A stretch of 23,767 nucleotides of DNA from Candidatus Dadabacteria bacterium (lineage in GTDB: Bacteria; Desulfobacterota_D; UBA1144; Nemesobacterales; UBA2774): contig SMWY01000040.1 of NCBI GenBank assembly GCA_004356555.1, positions 1-23,767 on the forward strand, written 5' to 3'. Of this stretch, positions 6,531-14,692 are shown one piece after another. A program made the translations under genes and the position numbers. Numbering within the stretch: position 1 is the stretch's first letter; each line of letters starts with the position of its first letter. The notes under the pieces are model-generated. The model saw only the letters and a list, made by a program, of their open reading frames with translations. It did not search any database and was not told where the DNA came from.

Positions 6531-7841
6531 TTAACCCCCGTCTTTAGCGAGCCTTATTCCCATAAACTGCCATCTAGCATCTGTGGGGAAAAAGTTTCTA
6601 TATGTTTTTCGGATATGTGATTTTGATGTTGCGCATGATCCGCCCCTAAGAACCATTTGATTGCACATAAATTTACCATTGTATTCACCAAGAGCTCCGG
6701 GAAGTGTTTTGAAGCCAGGATAAGAAGAGTATGCGCTTTGTGTCCATTCCCAGACATCTCCGAACATTTGTTTAAGAGGGTGTCCATTAGATTTTTTTAA
6801 AGGTGTCGGATGGAAATTCATGTTGTCAACAAAATTGCCCTCTATCGGAACACTTGCTGCAGCAACTTCCCATTCAGCCTCGGTTGGAAGTCTTGAACCC
6901 GCCCATCTAGCATATGCGTCGGCTTCAAAATAGGATACATGCGTAAGTGGTTCATCAGGCTCGACTTTGCGGAGTCCTGCAAGAGTAAACTGCATCCATT
7001 CATCACTGCTTTGCTGCCAATATAGAGGTGCTTTCCAATTATTTGTCTCCACTGCGACCCAGCCCTCTGAAAGCCATACCTCAGGTGTTTCGTAGCCCCC
7101 GTCCTTTATAAATTCCAGATATTCAGCGTTTGTTACCAAGCGGGAGCCGAGCTTATAGGGGTTTAAATAGACTTTGTGTGAAGGATATTCATTGTCGTAG
7201 CCAAATTCCCCATCTTCATGTCCTATAATCGAAACCCCCCCTTCAAAAGACACCCAAACTATATCTTCTGGTTTGTGGGAGCTCCGCCCTTTATTTTGTT
7301 TATTAATATACTCCGGGTTCAGCGGGTTCTCAGATAATACATGTTTGATATCAGTAACTATTAATTCTTGATGCTGCTGTTCGTGATGAATCCCTATTTC
7401 TATTACTGATGAGAGTTCATTCCATTCTTTTTTGTTGGCATTTTCCATAAATTGCAGCATGCTTTCATCGACGTGGTTACGGTAGTGATAAGTTTCTTCC
7501 ACGGTCGGTCTTGATATTAAGCCCCTTTTAGGACGCAAGTGCCTTCCCCCCGCCTGGACATAGTAGGAATTAAAAAGATATGCGTACTGAGGATTTGGGG
7601 ACTTATATTCCGGGATCGCTTTTGACAGTACAAAAGTTTCAAAAAACCAGCTTGTGTGTGCAAGGTGCCATTTGGTCGGGCTTACGTCAGGCATAGACTG
7701 AATAACATAATCTTCTATCTGAAGCGGCTCTGCAAGAGTGTGCGAAAATTCTCTTACTGTTTTGTAAAATTGGGTTAGTGACTCTGCTGAAAGTGTCTTG
7801 TCGTTATTGTTGTTTTCTGAAGCTTTTGTATTAGTTGCCAT
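6531..7841 (-). CDS. egtB: Ergothioneine biosynthesis sulfoxide synthase EgtB
   Basis: A non-haem iron enzyme (436 residues) that joins a thiol donor to hercynine with O2. The N-terminal DinB-like domain (about 20-180) holds the iron site: H62 in WHLAHTSWFFE and H153-x3-H157-x-E159 in HHEQQHQE. A C-terminal formylglycine-generating-enzyme-like domain (about 195-433) includes RLPTEAEWE, GDVWEWTQSAYSSYPGF, VLRGGSCAT and YRNFFPTDARWQFMG. The start ATG has GGAGG at proper spacing. No egtA, egtC or egtE is present in the window. Bacterial EgtB variants use either gamma-glutamylcysteine or free cysteine, and the lack of egtA/egtC nearby fits, but does not prove, cysteine use. The first about 20 residues are Asn/Ser-rich and probably disordered. 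Confidence 0.94.
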   Translation of the reverse strand: MATNTKASENNNNDKTLSAESLTQFYKTVREFSHTLAEPLQIEDYVIQSMPDVSPTKWHLAHTSWFFETFVLSKAIPEYKSPNPQYAYLFNSYYVQAGGRHLRPKRGLISRPTVEETYHYRNHVDESMLQFMENANKKEWNELSSVIEIGIHHEQQHQELIVTDIKHVLSENPLNPEYINKQNKGRSSHKPEDIVWVSFEGGVSIIGHEDGEFGYDNEYPSHKVYLNPYKLGSRLVTNAEYLEFIKDGGYETPEVWLSEGWVAVETNNWKAPLYWQQSSDEWMQFTLAGLRKVEPDEPLTHVSYFEADAYARWAGSRLPTEAEWEVAAASVPIEGNFVDNMNFHPTPLKKSNGHPLKQMFGDVWEWTQSAYSSYPGFKTLPGALGEYNGKFMCNQMVLRGGSCATSKSHIRKTYRNFFPTDARWQFMGIRLAKDGG

Positions 7842-7935
7842 CTTAACCTCCGGTAGCTTTAGTTTATATACGACCGGTGAAAGAATTTAGATTTAGAAGA
7901 ACCAAATAGAGCGGCTTATTTATTGATTAGAACTA

Positions 7936-7964
7936 AGTTTAGCAAATACTTGTCTTTTTTTCAA
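7936..7964 (-). promoter_or_regulatory. Probable promoter of the egtB-egtD-DUF427 operon
   Basis: On the minus strand TTGAAA (964-959 of the 7 kb block), a 17-base spacer and TAAACT (941-936) lie about 95 bases before the egtB ATG. The surrounding 7842-8099 gap is AT-rich and shows no other clear signal. Confidence 0.45.
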
Positions 7965-8099
7965 AGAATACTTGGCTCTTTATCGGAATTTTTTTAGTTA
8001 TTCGGACTAATTAAGGTGAAATACATAAAAACTGTAAAGTATTGCCGGTTTTTCTTTTTACCAAATCGTGATACAAAAAGTTATTACTATATACTAAGG

Positions 8100-8723
8100 C
8101 TATTTTTTTCTAACCTTTTTGAGTCTTTCAATGAGTTCTTTGATTTCTTTAGATTTTACCTTCATGCTGACCCTGTTTACTACGAGTCTTGCCGTAATAT
8201 CAGTGATGGTTTCGAATTCAACAAGGTTATTCTTCCTTAAGGTTTCTCCAGAAGCGGTTAAATCCACTATAACGTCTGAAAGCCCAACTAGGGGCGCAAG
8301 TTCTACTGATCCATAGAGTTTAATTATTTCAGCCCCTACGCCCAGTCTGGTAAAATGTTCGTATGACGTCTTGGGATATTTTGTTGCAACTCTGAGCGAT
8401 TTGTTTGATGAGAAGTCAAAACCCTTTGGGGCGGCTACTACTAATTTGCATTTACCTATTCTCAGATCCAGCGGTTCGTATAAATCATGTTTTTCTTCTA
8501 TTAGTGTATCTTTTCCCACAATACCGCAGTCTGCAGCCCCGTATTCCACGTAAGAAGGAATATCGGTAGGACGTATGATAAGGAATTTCAGGTTTAGCTT
8601 AGGATATTCAAAGATAAGTTTTCTTGAATCCTTTAAAATATTGTTCACAGCATATCCGGCCTTAATTAAAAGAGCCCCCGCTTCATCTAATAATCTGCCC
8701 CGTGCAATAGCAATTGTAATCAT
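8100..8723 (-). CDS. hisG: ATP phosphoribosyltransferase, short form
   Basis: First enzyme of histidine synthesis, condensing ATP with PRPP. At 207 residues it is the short form, which lacks the C-terminal ACT-like regulatory domain and normally works as a complex with HisZ; no hisZ is in the window. Recognisable parts are ITIAIARGRLLDEA at the N-terminus, IIRPTDIPSYVEYGAADCGIVGKD, and GSVELAPLVGLSDVIVDLTASGETL, the PRPP-binding region. The frame extends to a TTG at 8738, but GGAGG points to the ATG at 8723, and that ATG overlaps the murA stop as ATGA, a translational coupling arrangement. Confidence 0.94.
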   Translation of the reverse strand: MITIAIARGRLLDEAGALLIKAGYAVNNILKDSRKLIFEYPKLNLKFLIIRPTDIPSYVEYGAADCGIVGKDTLIEEKHDLYEPLDLRIGKCKLVVAAPKGFDFSSNKSLRVATKYPKTSYEHFTRLGVGAEIIKLYGSVELAPLVGLSDVIVDLTASGETLRKNNLVEFETITDITARLVVNRVSMKVKSKEIKELIERLKKVRKK

Positions 8724-9976
8724 TCCTTCTCCCTCCAAATTCTCGCTCCTAGATTTTCCAGTTTCCTGTCCAGTCTTTCATATCCCCTGTCCAAATGATA
8801 TAGCCGAGAAACCTGGGTTTCACCTTTACCTGCGAGCCCAGCTAAAACTAGTGATGCACTGGCTCTAAGGTCGCTTGCCATAGTCGGGGCTCCGCTTAGG
8901 CTAGGCACTCCCCGTACAACAGCGCTGTTCCCAACAAGCTTGATATCGGCCCCCATTCTTCTAAGTTCCCCGGCATGTAAAAATCTTTGGGGGAATATAG
9001 TTTCTGTAATAATGCTAAGTCCTTCAGCTACACTCATCAGAGTCATCATTTGGGCTTGCATATCAGTCGGAAAACCGGGATATGGCAGGGTTGTAAAATC
9101 AACGCTTTTTATCTCTCCATTACCCTTGATCCTTATTCCACCGTTTTCACGGGACACCTCTGCGCCAGTCTCTATTAACTTTCCGATTAGTGCTCCCATA
9201 TTTTCAAATCGGCAATTTTTTACCAGTATATCGCCCTTGGTTAATACAGAGGCAATCAAAAATGTCCCGGCCTCGATCCTATCGGGCATAACCTCATATT
9301 CTTTTATTGGGGTCAGTTTCTTGACCCCCTTAATGGTTATTATGTCAGTGCCTGCGCCTTTAATATCGGCTCCCATTTCTATAAGAAAATTTGCCAGGTC
9401 CGTAACCTCGGGCTCGCATGCCGCATTTAGTATTACAGTTTCTCCCTCAGCAAGTACGGAGGCTAGAATTAAGTTTTCTGTTCCGGTTACGGTTGAAACA
9501 TCAAACGGAATTACTCCGCCTGTGAGTTTTCCAGCAATCGTTTCTACGTAACCTTCTTCAATTTCAATTTTGGCACCTAGAATCGAAAGTCCCTTAAGAT
9601 GCTGATCAATCGGCCTTTCCCCTATTGCGCATCCTCCGGGCAATGAAACCCTCGACCTACCGAATCTGGCCGTCAGCGGTCCAAGTACTAAAACTGACGC
9701 CCGCATCGTCTTAACAAGATCGTAAGGTGCTTCCCATGTATCTAAGTTTGTTGCATCAATCCTGAGAACGCCGTTTTCAAACTCTATCTCTGCTCCCAGA
9801 ATCTCAAGCAGTTTTACCATGGTTCTTACATCTGCCAGATCAGGGACATTGGTAATTGTATTTTTACCCTCTGTTAATATGCAGGCGGCCATCAATGGCA
9901 AAACAGCGTTCTTGGCACCGCTTACCATGACTTCCCCTTCAAGTCTCCTGCCGCCTTCTATTATTATTTTTTCCAT
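8720..9976 (-). CDS. murA: UDP-N-acetylglucosamine 1-carboxyvinyltransferase
   Basis: Catalyses the first committed step of peptidoglycan synthesis, transfer of enolpyruvate from PEP to UDP-GlcNAc. The protein has 418 residues, the usual length. K22-N23 of SGAKNAVLPL is present, and the PEP-reactive cysteine is C116 in PGGCAIGERPID, so the fosfomycin-sensitive Cys form rather than the Asp variant is expected. FPTDMQAQ (general base Asp) and the C-terminal DRGYERLDRKLENLGA are intact. Its ATG lies inside the last codons of prmC (13-base overlap) and its stop overlaps the hisG start, so the three genes form one tightly coupled unit. Confidence 0.96.
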   Translation of the reverse strand: MEKIIIEGGRRLEGEVMVSGAKNAVLPLMAACILTEGKNTITNVPDLADVRTMVKLLEILGAEIEFENGVLRIDATNLDTWEAPYDLVKTMRASVLVLGPLTARFGRSRVSLPGGCAIGERPIDQHLKGLSILGAKIEIEEGYVETIAGKLTGGVIPFDVSTVTGTENLILASVLAEGETVILNAACEPEVTDLANFLIEMGADIKGAGTDIITIKGVKKLTPIKEYEVMPDRIEAGTFLIASVLTKGDILVKNCRFENMGALIGKLIETGAEVSRENGGIRIKGNGEIKSVDFTTLPYPGFPTDMQAQMMTLMSVAEGLSIITETIFPQRFLHAGELRRMGADIKLVGNSAVVRGVPSLSGAPTMASDLRASASLVLAGLAGKGETQVSRLYHLDRGYERLDRKLENLGARIWREKE

Positions 9977-10815
9977 TTAGCTTTTATTACTCTCTCTATT
10001 CCGTTTAAATCATTCGTTGATGAAATTTCAGTATAACCGTACTCTTCAAATAAAGTTTTTGCGCTTTCTTTCTGCCCCAAACCTATTTCAAGCAAGCACC
10101 ATCCACCGTCTTTTAGAGTAGTTGTGGAATCTGAGATTATTTTTCTTATGAAGTATAAGCCGTCTTCTCCCCCCAGGAGAGAGGATCTAGGTTCAAATTC
10201 TTTTACGTCGGGTTCCAATTGATCAAATTCCACCCCCGATATATAAGGCGGATTAGATACTATAATGTCGAATGTATTGTATTTAAATGAGCTTAATAAA
10301 TCCCCTCTAACTAAACAGATTCTATGGCTTACTTGGTGCCTAGTGGTATTTTCTTTCGCAATAGACAGTGCTTCCAGAGAGATATCCGCTGCCAGTACCC
10401 TGGCGTTTTTATATTCACAAGCAAGTGTTATAGCAATGCATCCGCTGCCGGTGCCGATATCGAGAATTAAAGGAGTGCTTACAAGTTTTGCTAAGCCTAG
10501 AGTTTCTTCAACCAATATCTCAGTTTCAGGTCTTGGAATTAGCACACTTGGGTTTACTTTAAAGGGTCTTGAATAAAACTCCTTTTCACCCGTAATATAA
10601 GCTAAGGGCTCTCTCTTAATTCTTCTATTAATAAGTCCTTGAAACTCGCTTACAGTATTTTGATCAATTTCTTTTTCAGGAAAAGCATAAATTTCAGACA
10701 TATTATCTATAACAGCCGTCTCTGATAGCAATAGAGAGGCTTCTAGTGACGGGGTCTCGATTGAATTGCGGTCGAGATATTCTTTTCCAGATTGATAAAG
10801 TTCTTTTAATTGCAT
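9964..10815 (-). CDS. prmC: Peptide chain release factor N5-glutamine methyltransferase
   Basis: Methylates the GGQ glutamine of release factors RF1/RF2. With the start at 10815 the protein has 283 residues, the family norm. An N-terminal helical domain (MQLKELYQSGKEYL onward) is followed by REPLAYITGEKEFY, the SAM loop LDIGTGSGCIAITLA and the catalytic VSNPPYISG motif. The open frame runs 37 codons further upstream (to a TTG at 10926). That extension has no Shine-Dalgarno, aligns with no PrmC N-terminus I know, and may be a relic of prfA. The start at 10815 has only a weak purine stretch (GGGA, then AAAAGAAAA), so start confidence is moderate. Confidence 0.92.
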   Translation of the reverse strand: MQLKELYQSGKEYLDRNSIETPSLEASLLLSETAVIDNMSEIYAFPEKEIDQNTVSEFQGLINRRIKREPLAYITGEKEFYSRPFKVNPSVLIPRPETEILVEETLGLAKLVSTPLILDIGTGSGCIAITLACEYKNARVLAADISLEALSIAKENTTRHQVSHRICLVRGDLLSSFKYNTFDIIVSNPPYISGVEFDQLEPDVKEFEPRSSLLGGEDGLYFIRKIISDSTTTLKDGGWCLLEIGLGQKESAKTLFEEYGYTEISSTNDLNGIERVIKAKWKK

Positions 10816-10926
10816 ATTTTCTTTTAATCCCAAAGGCAAGAGTTTATCTGTCTGCACTATGTTTTCAAGCGCATTCATACAACAATTTAAGTTTATGGAA
10901 CAAAGAGAGGCCTGATTGCAGTTCAA
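10816..10926 (-). pseudogene. Possible 3' remnant of prfA
   Basis: The in-frame extension upstream of prmC reads INLNCCMNALENIVQTDKLL and PLGLKEN. In intact PrfA (RF1) the C-terminus follows the form RINLTLYxLExIxxGDLxxLI just before the prmC gene in many genomes. Match to INL, LENIV and D-LLPL suggests a decayed tail, with a TAG immediately upstream and no GGQ or earlier RF1 sequence. The similarity is short and partly hydrophobic, so chance is possible. Confidence 0.3.
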
Positions 10927-11016
10927 CTAGGTCTTATAGAATAACAACATGGCCATTAGTTAATAACAATTGTTAAGGGAACGCCGGTTCATTTATGGCA
11001 GATGATTAATATCTAT

Positions 11017-11682
11017 TTACTTATTCTCACGTAATGAGTGGTGTTTTAGGATTTTTCCACTAGCTATGTAGTATGTATCTTCCGCTATATTTGTTGCTAG
11101 ATCGGCAACCCTTTCAAGTGCTCTAGCAATAAAAATTAGTGTAAGAGCCCGGTCAATTGTTTGAGGGTCTGATATCATATAAGTAATAAGTTCTCGTACT
11201 ATCTGAGGTTCAAGTGCATCAACTTCGTCATCTTTTTTACATACTTGTATTGCAAGTTCGGCATCCTTGTTCACAAAAGAATCCAGACTTTCCTGAAGCA
11301 TCTCAATTGCCTTCTCGGCCATTTTTGGGATGTCTATAAGAGGTTTTACGGGCGGCTTATCCGCCAAATATATTACCTTCTCTGCAATGTTCACAGCGTG
11401 GTCCCCAATTCTTTCCAAATCGTTATTTATTTTCATTATCATAGTAACTGTTCTTAAATCCTCAGCCTCGGGATGAAATAGCGCTAGAATCCTTATACAT
11501 TGGTTATCAATTTCAATTTCCATCTCATTAACTTTATCGTCACTTTTTATTATTTCTTCAGCGAGAATCATATTATTCTCTTGAAGTGCCTTGATACTCT
11601 TTGCAATCATTTCCTCTGCGGAAGATGCCATTTCAAAGAGCATTTTTTTTAACTTATTTATTTCCTCTTCTAACCTAATCAT
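11017..11682 (-). CDS. phoU: Phosphate signalling accessory protein PhoU
   Basis: A 221-residue all-helical protein with two similar three-helix halves. Each half contains a metal-binding E/D-xxx-D block: first EEIIKSDDKVNEMEIEID, second AIQVCKKDDEVDALEPQI. The family motifs NNDLERIGDHAVNIAE and ARALERVADLATNIAED are clear. PhoU links the Pst transporter to the PhoR sensor kinase and damps phosphate uptake. It is the last gene of the pst operon, 45 bases after arsC, with a good RBS (AGGAGAAATAAT before the ATG). No phoB or phoR gene is in the window. Confidence 0.95.
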   Translation of the reverse strand: MIRLEEEINKLKKMLFEMASSAEEMIAKSIKALQENNMILAEEIIKSDDKVNEMEIEIDNQCIRILALFHPEAEDLRTVTMIMKINNDLERIGDHAVNIAEKVIYLADKPPVKPLIDIPKMAEKAIEMLQESLDSFVNKDAELAIQVCKKDDEVDALEPQIVRELITYMISDPQTIDRALTLIFIARALERVADLATNIAEDTYYIASGKILKHHSLRENK

Positions 11683-11727
11683 ATTATTTCTCCTAAATGA
11701 TGGCCATTATTGACTTATAAAAAACGG

Positions 11728-12153
11728 TTATATATTTTCAAATTCTTTTTGTATCCAGCTTCTTATTTCATCTCTAATTTGTCTAAAGCCAAGGAGTATC
11801 TCCTCATCTTTGCCCCCGAACTTTGAAGGGTCTATGAATCCTTTGTGTATGTTGTGCTTGGCTCCGGGGAAAGTAGAGCAGGATTCTTTAGCACGATCGC
11901 AAACGGTCACCACATAGTCGATGTTCATTCCCTGGAAACCTTCTATACTTTTCGAGGTGTTCTCAGATATATCAATACCAATTTCTTGCATAGCTCCCAT
12001 TGCGTATGGATTAACTCTAGAGGGTTCAGTACCTGCGCTAAACACTTCGAACTTATCGCCATAAAGATTTCTCAATATCCCCTCGGCCATTTGTGACCTT
12101 GCGGAATTATGGGTACAAAGAAACAGCACTCTTCTCTTTTCTTTATCAGACAT
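11728..12153 (-). CDS. arsC: Thioredoxin-coupled arsenate reductase
   Basis: A 141-residue protein of the low-molecular-weight tyrosine phosphatase fold. The P-loop FLCTHNSARSQMAEG gives nucleophile C13. C85 and C92 in TVCDRAKESCSTFPG form the redox relay typical of the thioredoxin-dependent ArsC of Staphylococcus/Bacillus, and D109-P110 is the general acid. All three cysteines are intact, so it is probably an active arsenate reductase rather than a plain phosphatase. It starts five bases after the pstB stop and lies before phoU, i.e. inside the phosphate operon. No arsenite exporter (arsB/acr3) or ArsR-type regulator is present nearby. Confidence 0.92.
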   Translation of the reverse strand: MSDKEKRRVLFLCTHNSARSQMAEGILRNLYGDKFEVFSAGTEPSRVNPYAMGAMQEIGIDISENTSKSIEGFQGMNIDYVVTVCDRAKESCSTFPGAKHNIHKGFIDPSKFGGKDEEILLGFRQIRDEIRSWIQKEFENI

Positions 12154-12158
12154 AACCT

Positions 12159-13019
12159 TTATCCAAATTTCCCGGATACGTAATCTTCAGTTTGTTTATT
12201 TTTAGGATTGAGGAATATGGTTTCAGTTGTGTCGTATTCAACAATCTCTCCGAGATACATGAATGCTGTATAGTCTGACACTCTTGAAGCCTGCTGCATG
12301 TTATGAGTCACAATTACAATTGTATAATCTTCCTTGAGTTCCGTAATGAGATCTTCAATTTTTCCTGTTGCTATAGGATCAAGTGCAGAACACGGTTCGT
12401 CCATTAGGAGGACTTCAGGTTCGACCGCTATAGCTCTTGCTATACATAGTCTCTGCATTTGACCGCCTGACAGTCCAAGCGCACTTTCATTTAGTCTATC
12501 GCGAACCTCATCCCAGAGAGCTGCTCCCTTTAAGCTTTCCTCTACAATCTCATCTAAGGCCGATTTCCTCTTCTCACCTGATATCCTTGCTCCGTATGCA
12601 ACGTTTTCATAGATTGATTTAGGAAAGGGGTTTGATTTTTGGAAAACCATGCCGACCCTTTTCCTGAGTTCTGTAATATCTACGCTAGGATCATAAATAT
12701 CATCCCCATCTATCAAAATCTCACCTTCTACTCTTGCGGAGTCAACCAAATCATTTAATCGATTAAAGCATCGGAGCAATGTAGATTTACCACAGCCTGA
12801 AGGTCCTATAAATGCAGTGGTTTTATTCTTAGAAATATCTATACAGATATTCTTTAAAGCTTGGTTAGTTCCGTAATAGAGATTCACGCCATTTACTTTA
12901 ACGATTGGGTCTGGAACTTTAAACTTTTGTATAGTAGCCTTTTGTTCGTCCATAATATTTGTATCTGTCTTGTTCTCTATTCCATTTTTCGTTATATGCT
13001 CTACATTTTCGGCAACCAA
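12159..13019 (-). CDS. pstB: Phosphate ABC transporter ATP-binding protein
   Basis: The ATPase of the high-affinity phosphate importer. It has 286 residues including an N-terminal extension of about 35 residues, hydrophilic and variable. Walker A GPSGCGKST is at 72-80, followed by the Q-loop MVFQKSNPFP, signature LSGGQMQRLCIARAI, Walker B VLLMDEPCSALDP and H-loop VTHNMQQA. All are intact and match PstB-specific sequence (NPFPKSIYENVAYG). Start is a TTG at 13019 with AGGAGG 10 bases upstream; an internal ATG at residue 23 is an alternative. It lies 56 bases after pstA. Confidence 0.95.
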   Translation of the reverse strand: MVAENVEHITKNGIENKTDTNIMDEQKATIQKFKVPDPIVKVNGVNLYYGTNQALKNICIDISKNKTTAFIGPSGCGKSTLLRCFNRLNDLVDSARVEGEILIDGDDIYDPSVDITELRKRVGMVFQKSNPFPKSIYENVAYGARISGEKRKSALDEIVEESLKGAALWDEVRDRLNESALGLSGGQMQRLCIARAIAVEPEVLLMDEPCSALDPIATGKIEDLITELKEDYTIVIVTHNMQQASRVSDYTAFMYLGEIVEYDTTETIFLNPKNKQTEDYVSGKFG

Positions 13020-13075
13020 TTTATTCTAACCTCCTAAATGATTCCCTTATGGAATCATAAAAATGATAACATCTA

Positions 13076-14692
13076 TTAAACAGCCGAGGTAGTATATTTC
13101 TTCTTAAGGCGGTTTCTAATAATTATCGCTGTCAAATTTAATACAATAACAATTAATATTAAGAGCAGTGCTGTTGTGAAAACCATGGGCTTTGCAGCTT
13201 CAACATTTGGTGACTGGAACCCGACGTCATAAATATGGAATCCCAGGTGCATGAATTTTCTTTCCAGATGAACATATGGGAAATAGCCGTCTACAGGGAG
13301 TTGAGGGGCCAGTTTTACAACCCCGGTAATCATAAGGGGAGCAACCTCTCCTGTTGCCCTCGCTATAGCTAATATTAACCCTGTCAGTATTGACGGCATG
13401 GCGCTTGGAATTACAATTTTCCAGGTTGTTTCAAATTTCGTTGCTCCTAGTGCAATGGAGCCGTGTCTGATCTCACTAGGTACGGCCGCCAGACCTTCTT
13501 CGGTTGCTACGATTACAACCGGAACGGTAAGAAGTGCCAGTGTAAGTGATGCCCACAGAATACCCCCCGTTCCAAATGTCGGGTTAGGAAGAGCTTCTTG
13601 GTAGAAAAAGCTATCGATTGTGTGCCCTAGACCATATATAAAGAAACCTACTGCAAATATACCAAATACTATAGAAGGAACACCTGCTAGATTATTAACG
13701 CAAATCCTTATGAATCTTACTAAAGTTCCCTGTTTCGCATATTCGCTCAGATATAAAGCGGCAAGCACTCCAAAAGGAAGAACTACAATACTCATAAGTA
13801 TAACCATAAGTACAGTTCCGAATATTGCCGGGAACACTCCGCCTTCTGTGTTCGCTTCCCTTGGATATTCTGATACAAACCCCCATGCTCTTGATGTATA
13901 GAGAGAGGCTTTCTGAAACCAGTTCATTGAATTGGGCCTAAAAGCCCTGACTATATTACCGATTGACATCTCTTTTTCTCTTCCGTCTACGGAGACCATA
14001 ACTATCTTGTCCTTATTAAATTCTTTATAGAGGACAGATAATTTTTTTTCTTCAACTTTGTATTTTTCCTCTTCTTCTTTTATCTTAGATTCATATTCCT
14101 GAGTTTGAGCCTGGTTATCTCCACCCTTGAGCTCAAGCCCCCGGATTTTCAACCTGTAACTTTCAATTTGGCGGTTGATTCCACCAATATCTCCCTTCTC
14201 TATAGCTTTTATCTCCGCTTCAATCTTCGCATATACAGGCATGAGAGATTCAAGAACCGGCCATGATGCTTCATTGCCCTGAGAAATTACTTGTCGGTTC
14301 TCAGTAATTTCCTTAATAAAACCGTACATATTTCCCCATTCCTGCCTTTCAAGCACCACAGCATATTTGGGATAGCTTATGCTTTCTATCTCTTCGTCAT
14401 CTACCCATCTGAAGTCAAGACCGTATAGATCTCTATTTCCTATTTTAAGCTGCGTTCTGTATTCATCGGGAATTCCTTCTCCTTTGGACGGCACTTTCTC
14501 TTGGGCGATAATTTCACCCATCAATTTACTCCCATTTTGTAGATCGAGTTCAGCTACATCGCTCGGCCAGAAAAATCCAAGCCCTTTAGCCAGGATTAGA
14601 TACATCAAGCCAGCAATCATTAGAAGGCTGAACATCAGGGCTGCACCGGTTAGCCATACAAAAAGGTCCCCGCTTTTCCAGAATTTATTCAT
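13076..14692 (-). CDS. pstA: Phosphate ABC transporter permease PstA, long form
   Basis: Inner-membrane permease subunit, 538 residues against about 290 for the short enterobacterial form. The first membrane segment (about 12-36) is followed by a roughly 240-residue periplasmic part that includes a charged coiled-coil-like stretch (about 160-225, many Glu/Lys with heptad-like spacing). The canonical permease core (about 285-535) follows, with the EAA-type loop VPSEIRHGSIALGATKFETTW. Long PstA proteins of this type are known in other proteobacteria. The ATG follows the pstC stop codon without a gap, so translation is coupled. Confidence 0.93.
   Translation of the reverse strand: MNKFWKSGDLFVWLTGAALMFSLLMIAGLMYLILAKGLGFFWPSDVAELDLQNGSKLMGEIIAQEKVPSKGEGIPDEYRTQLKIGNRDLYGLDFRWVDDEEIESISYPKYAVVLERQEWGNMYGFIKEITENRQVISQGNEASWPVLESLMPVYAKIEAEIKAIEKGDIGGINRQIESYRLKIRGLELKGGDNQAQTQEYESKIKEEEEKYKVEEKKLSVLYKEFNKDKIVMVSVDGREKEMSIGNIVRAFRPNSMNWFQKASLYTSRAWGFVSEYPREANTEGGVFPAIFGTVLMVILMSIVVLPFGVLAALYLSEYAKQGTLVRFIRICVNNLAGVPSIVFGIFAVGFFIYGLGHTIDSFFYQEALPNPTFGTGGILWASLTLALLTVPVVIVATEEGLAAVPSEIRHGSIALGATKFETTWKIVIPSAMPSILTGLILAIARATGEVAPLMITGVVKLAPQLPVDGYFPYVHLERKFMHLGFHIYDVGFQSPNVEAAKPMVFTTALLLILIVIVLNLTAIIIRNRLKKKYTTSAV

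Noticed and set aside
6554..6787. Second minus-strand frame inside egtB
   Set aside because: It is a shifted frame of egtB itself, and the egtB frame is uninterrupted with conserved motifs through this region.
8016..8240. 74-codon plus-strand frame starting in the egtB-hisG gap
   Set aside because: It runs into the antisense of hisG, is Phe/Tyr-rich from AT-rich sequence, and has no RBS or family likeness.
8940..9551. 203-codon open frame on the plus strand inside murA
   Set aside because: It lies opposite the intact murA, is Ser/Ile/Pro-rich as antisense frames usually are, and has no family likeness.
10964..10975. Perfect 12-base palindrome TAACAATTGTTA between phoU and prmC, considered as an operator
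   Set aside because: An AT-rich palindrome of this size is not rare, no second copy is present, and no promoter is clearly associated with it.
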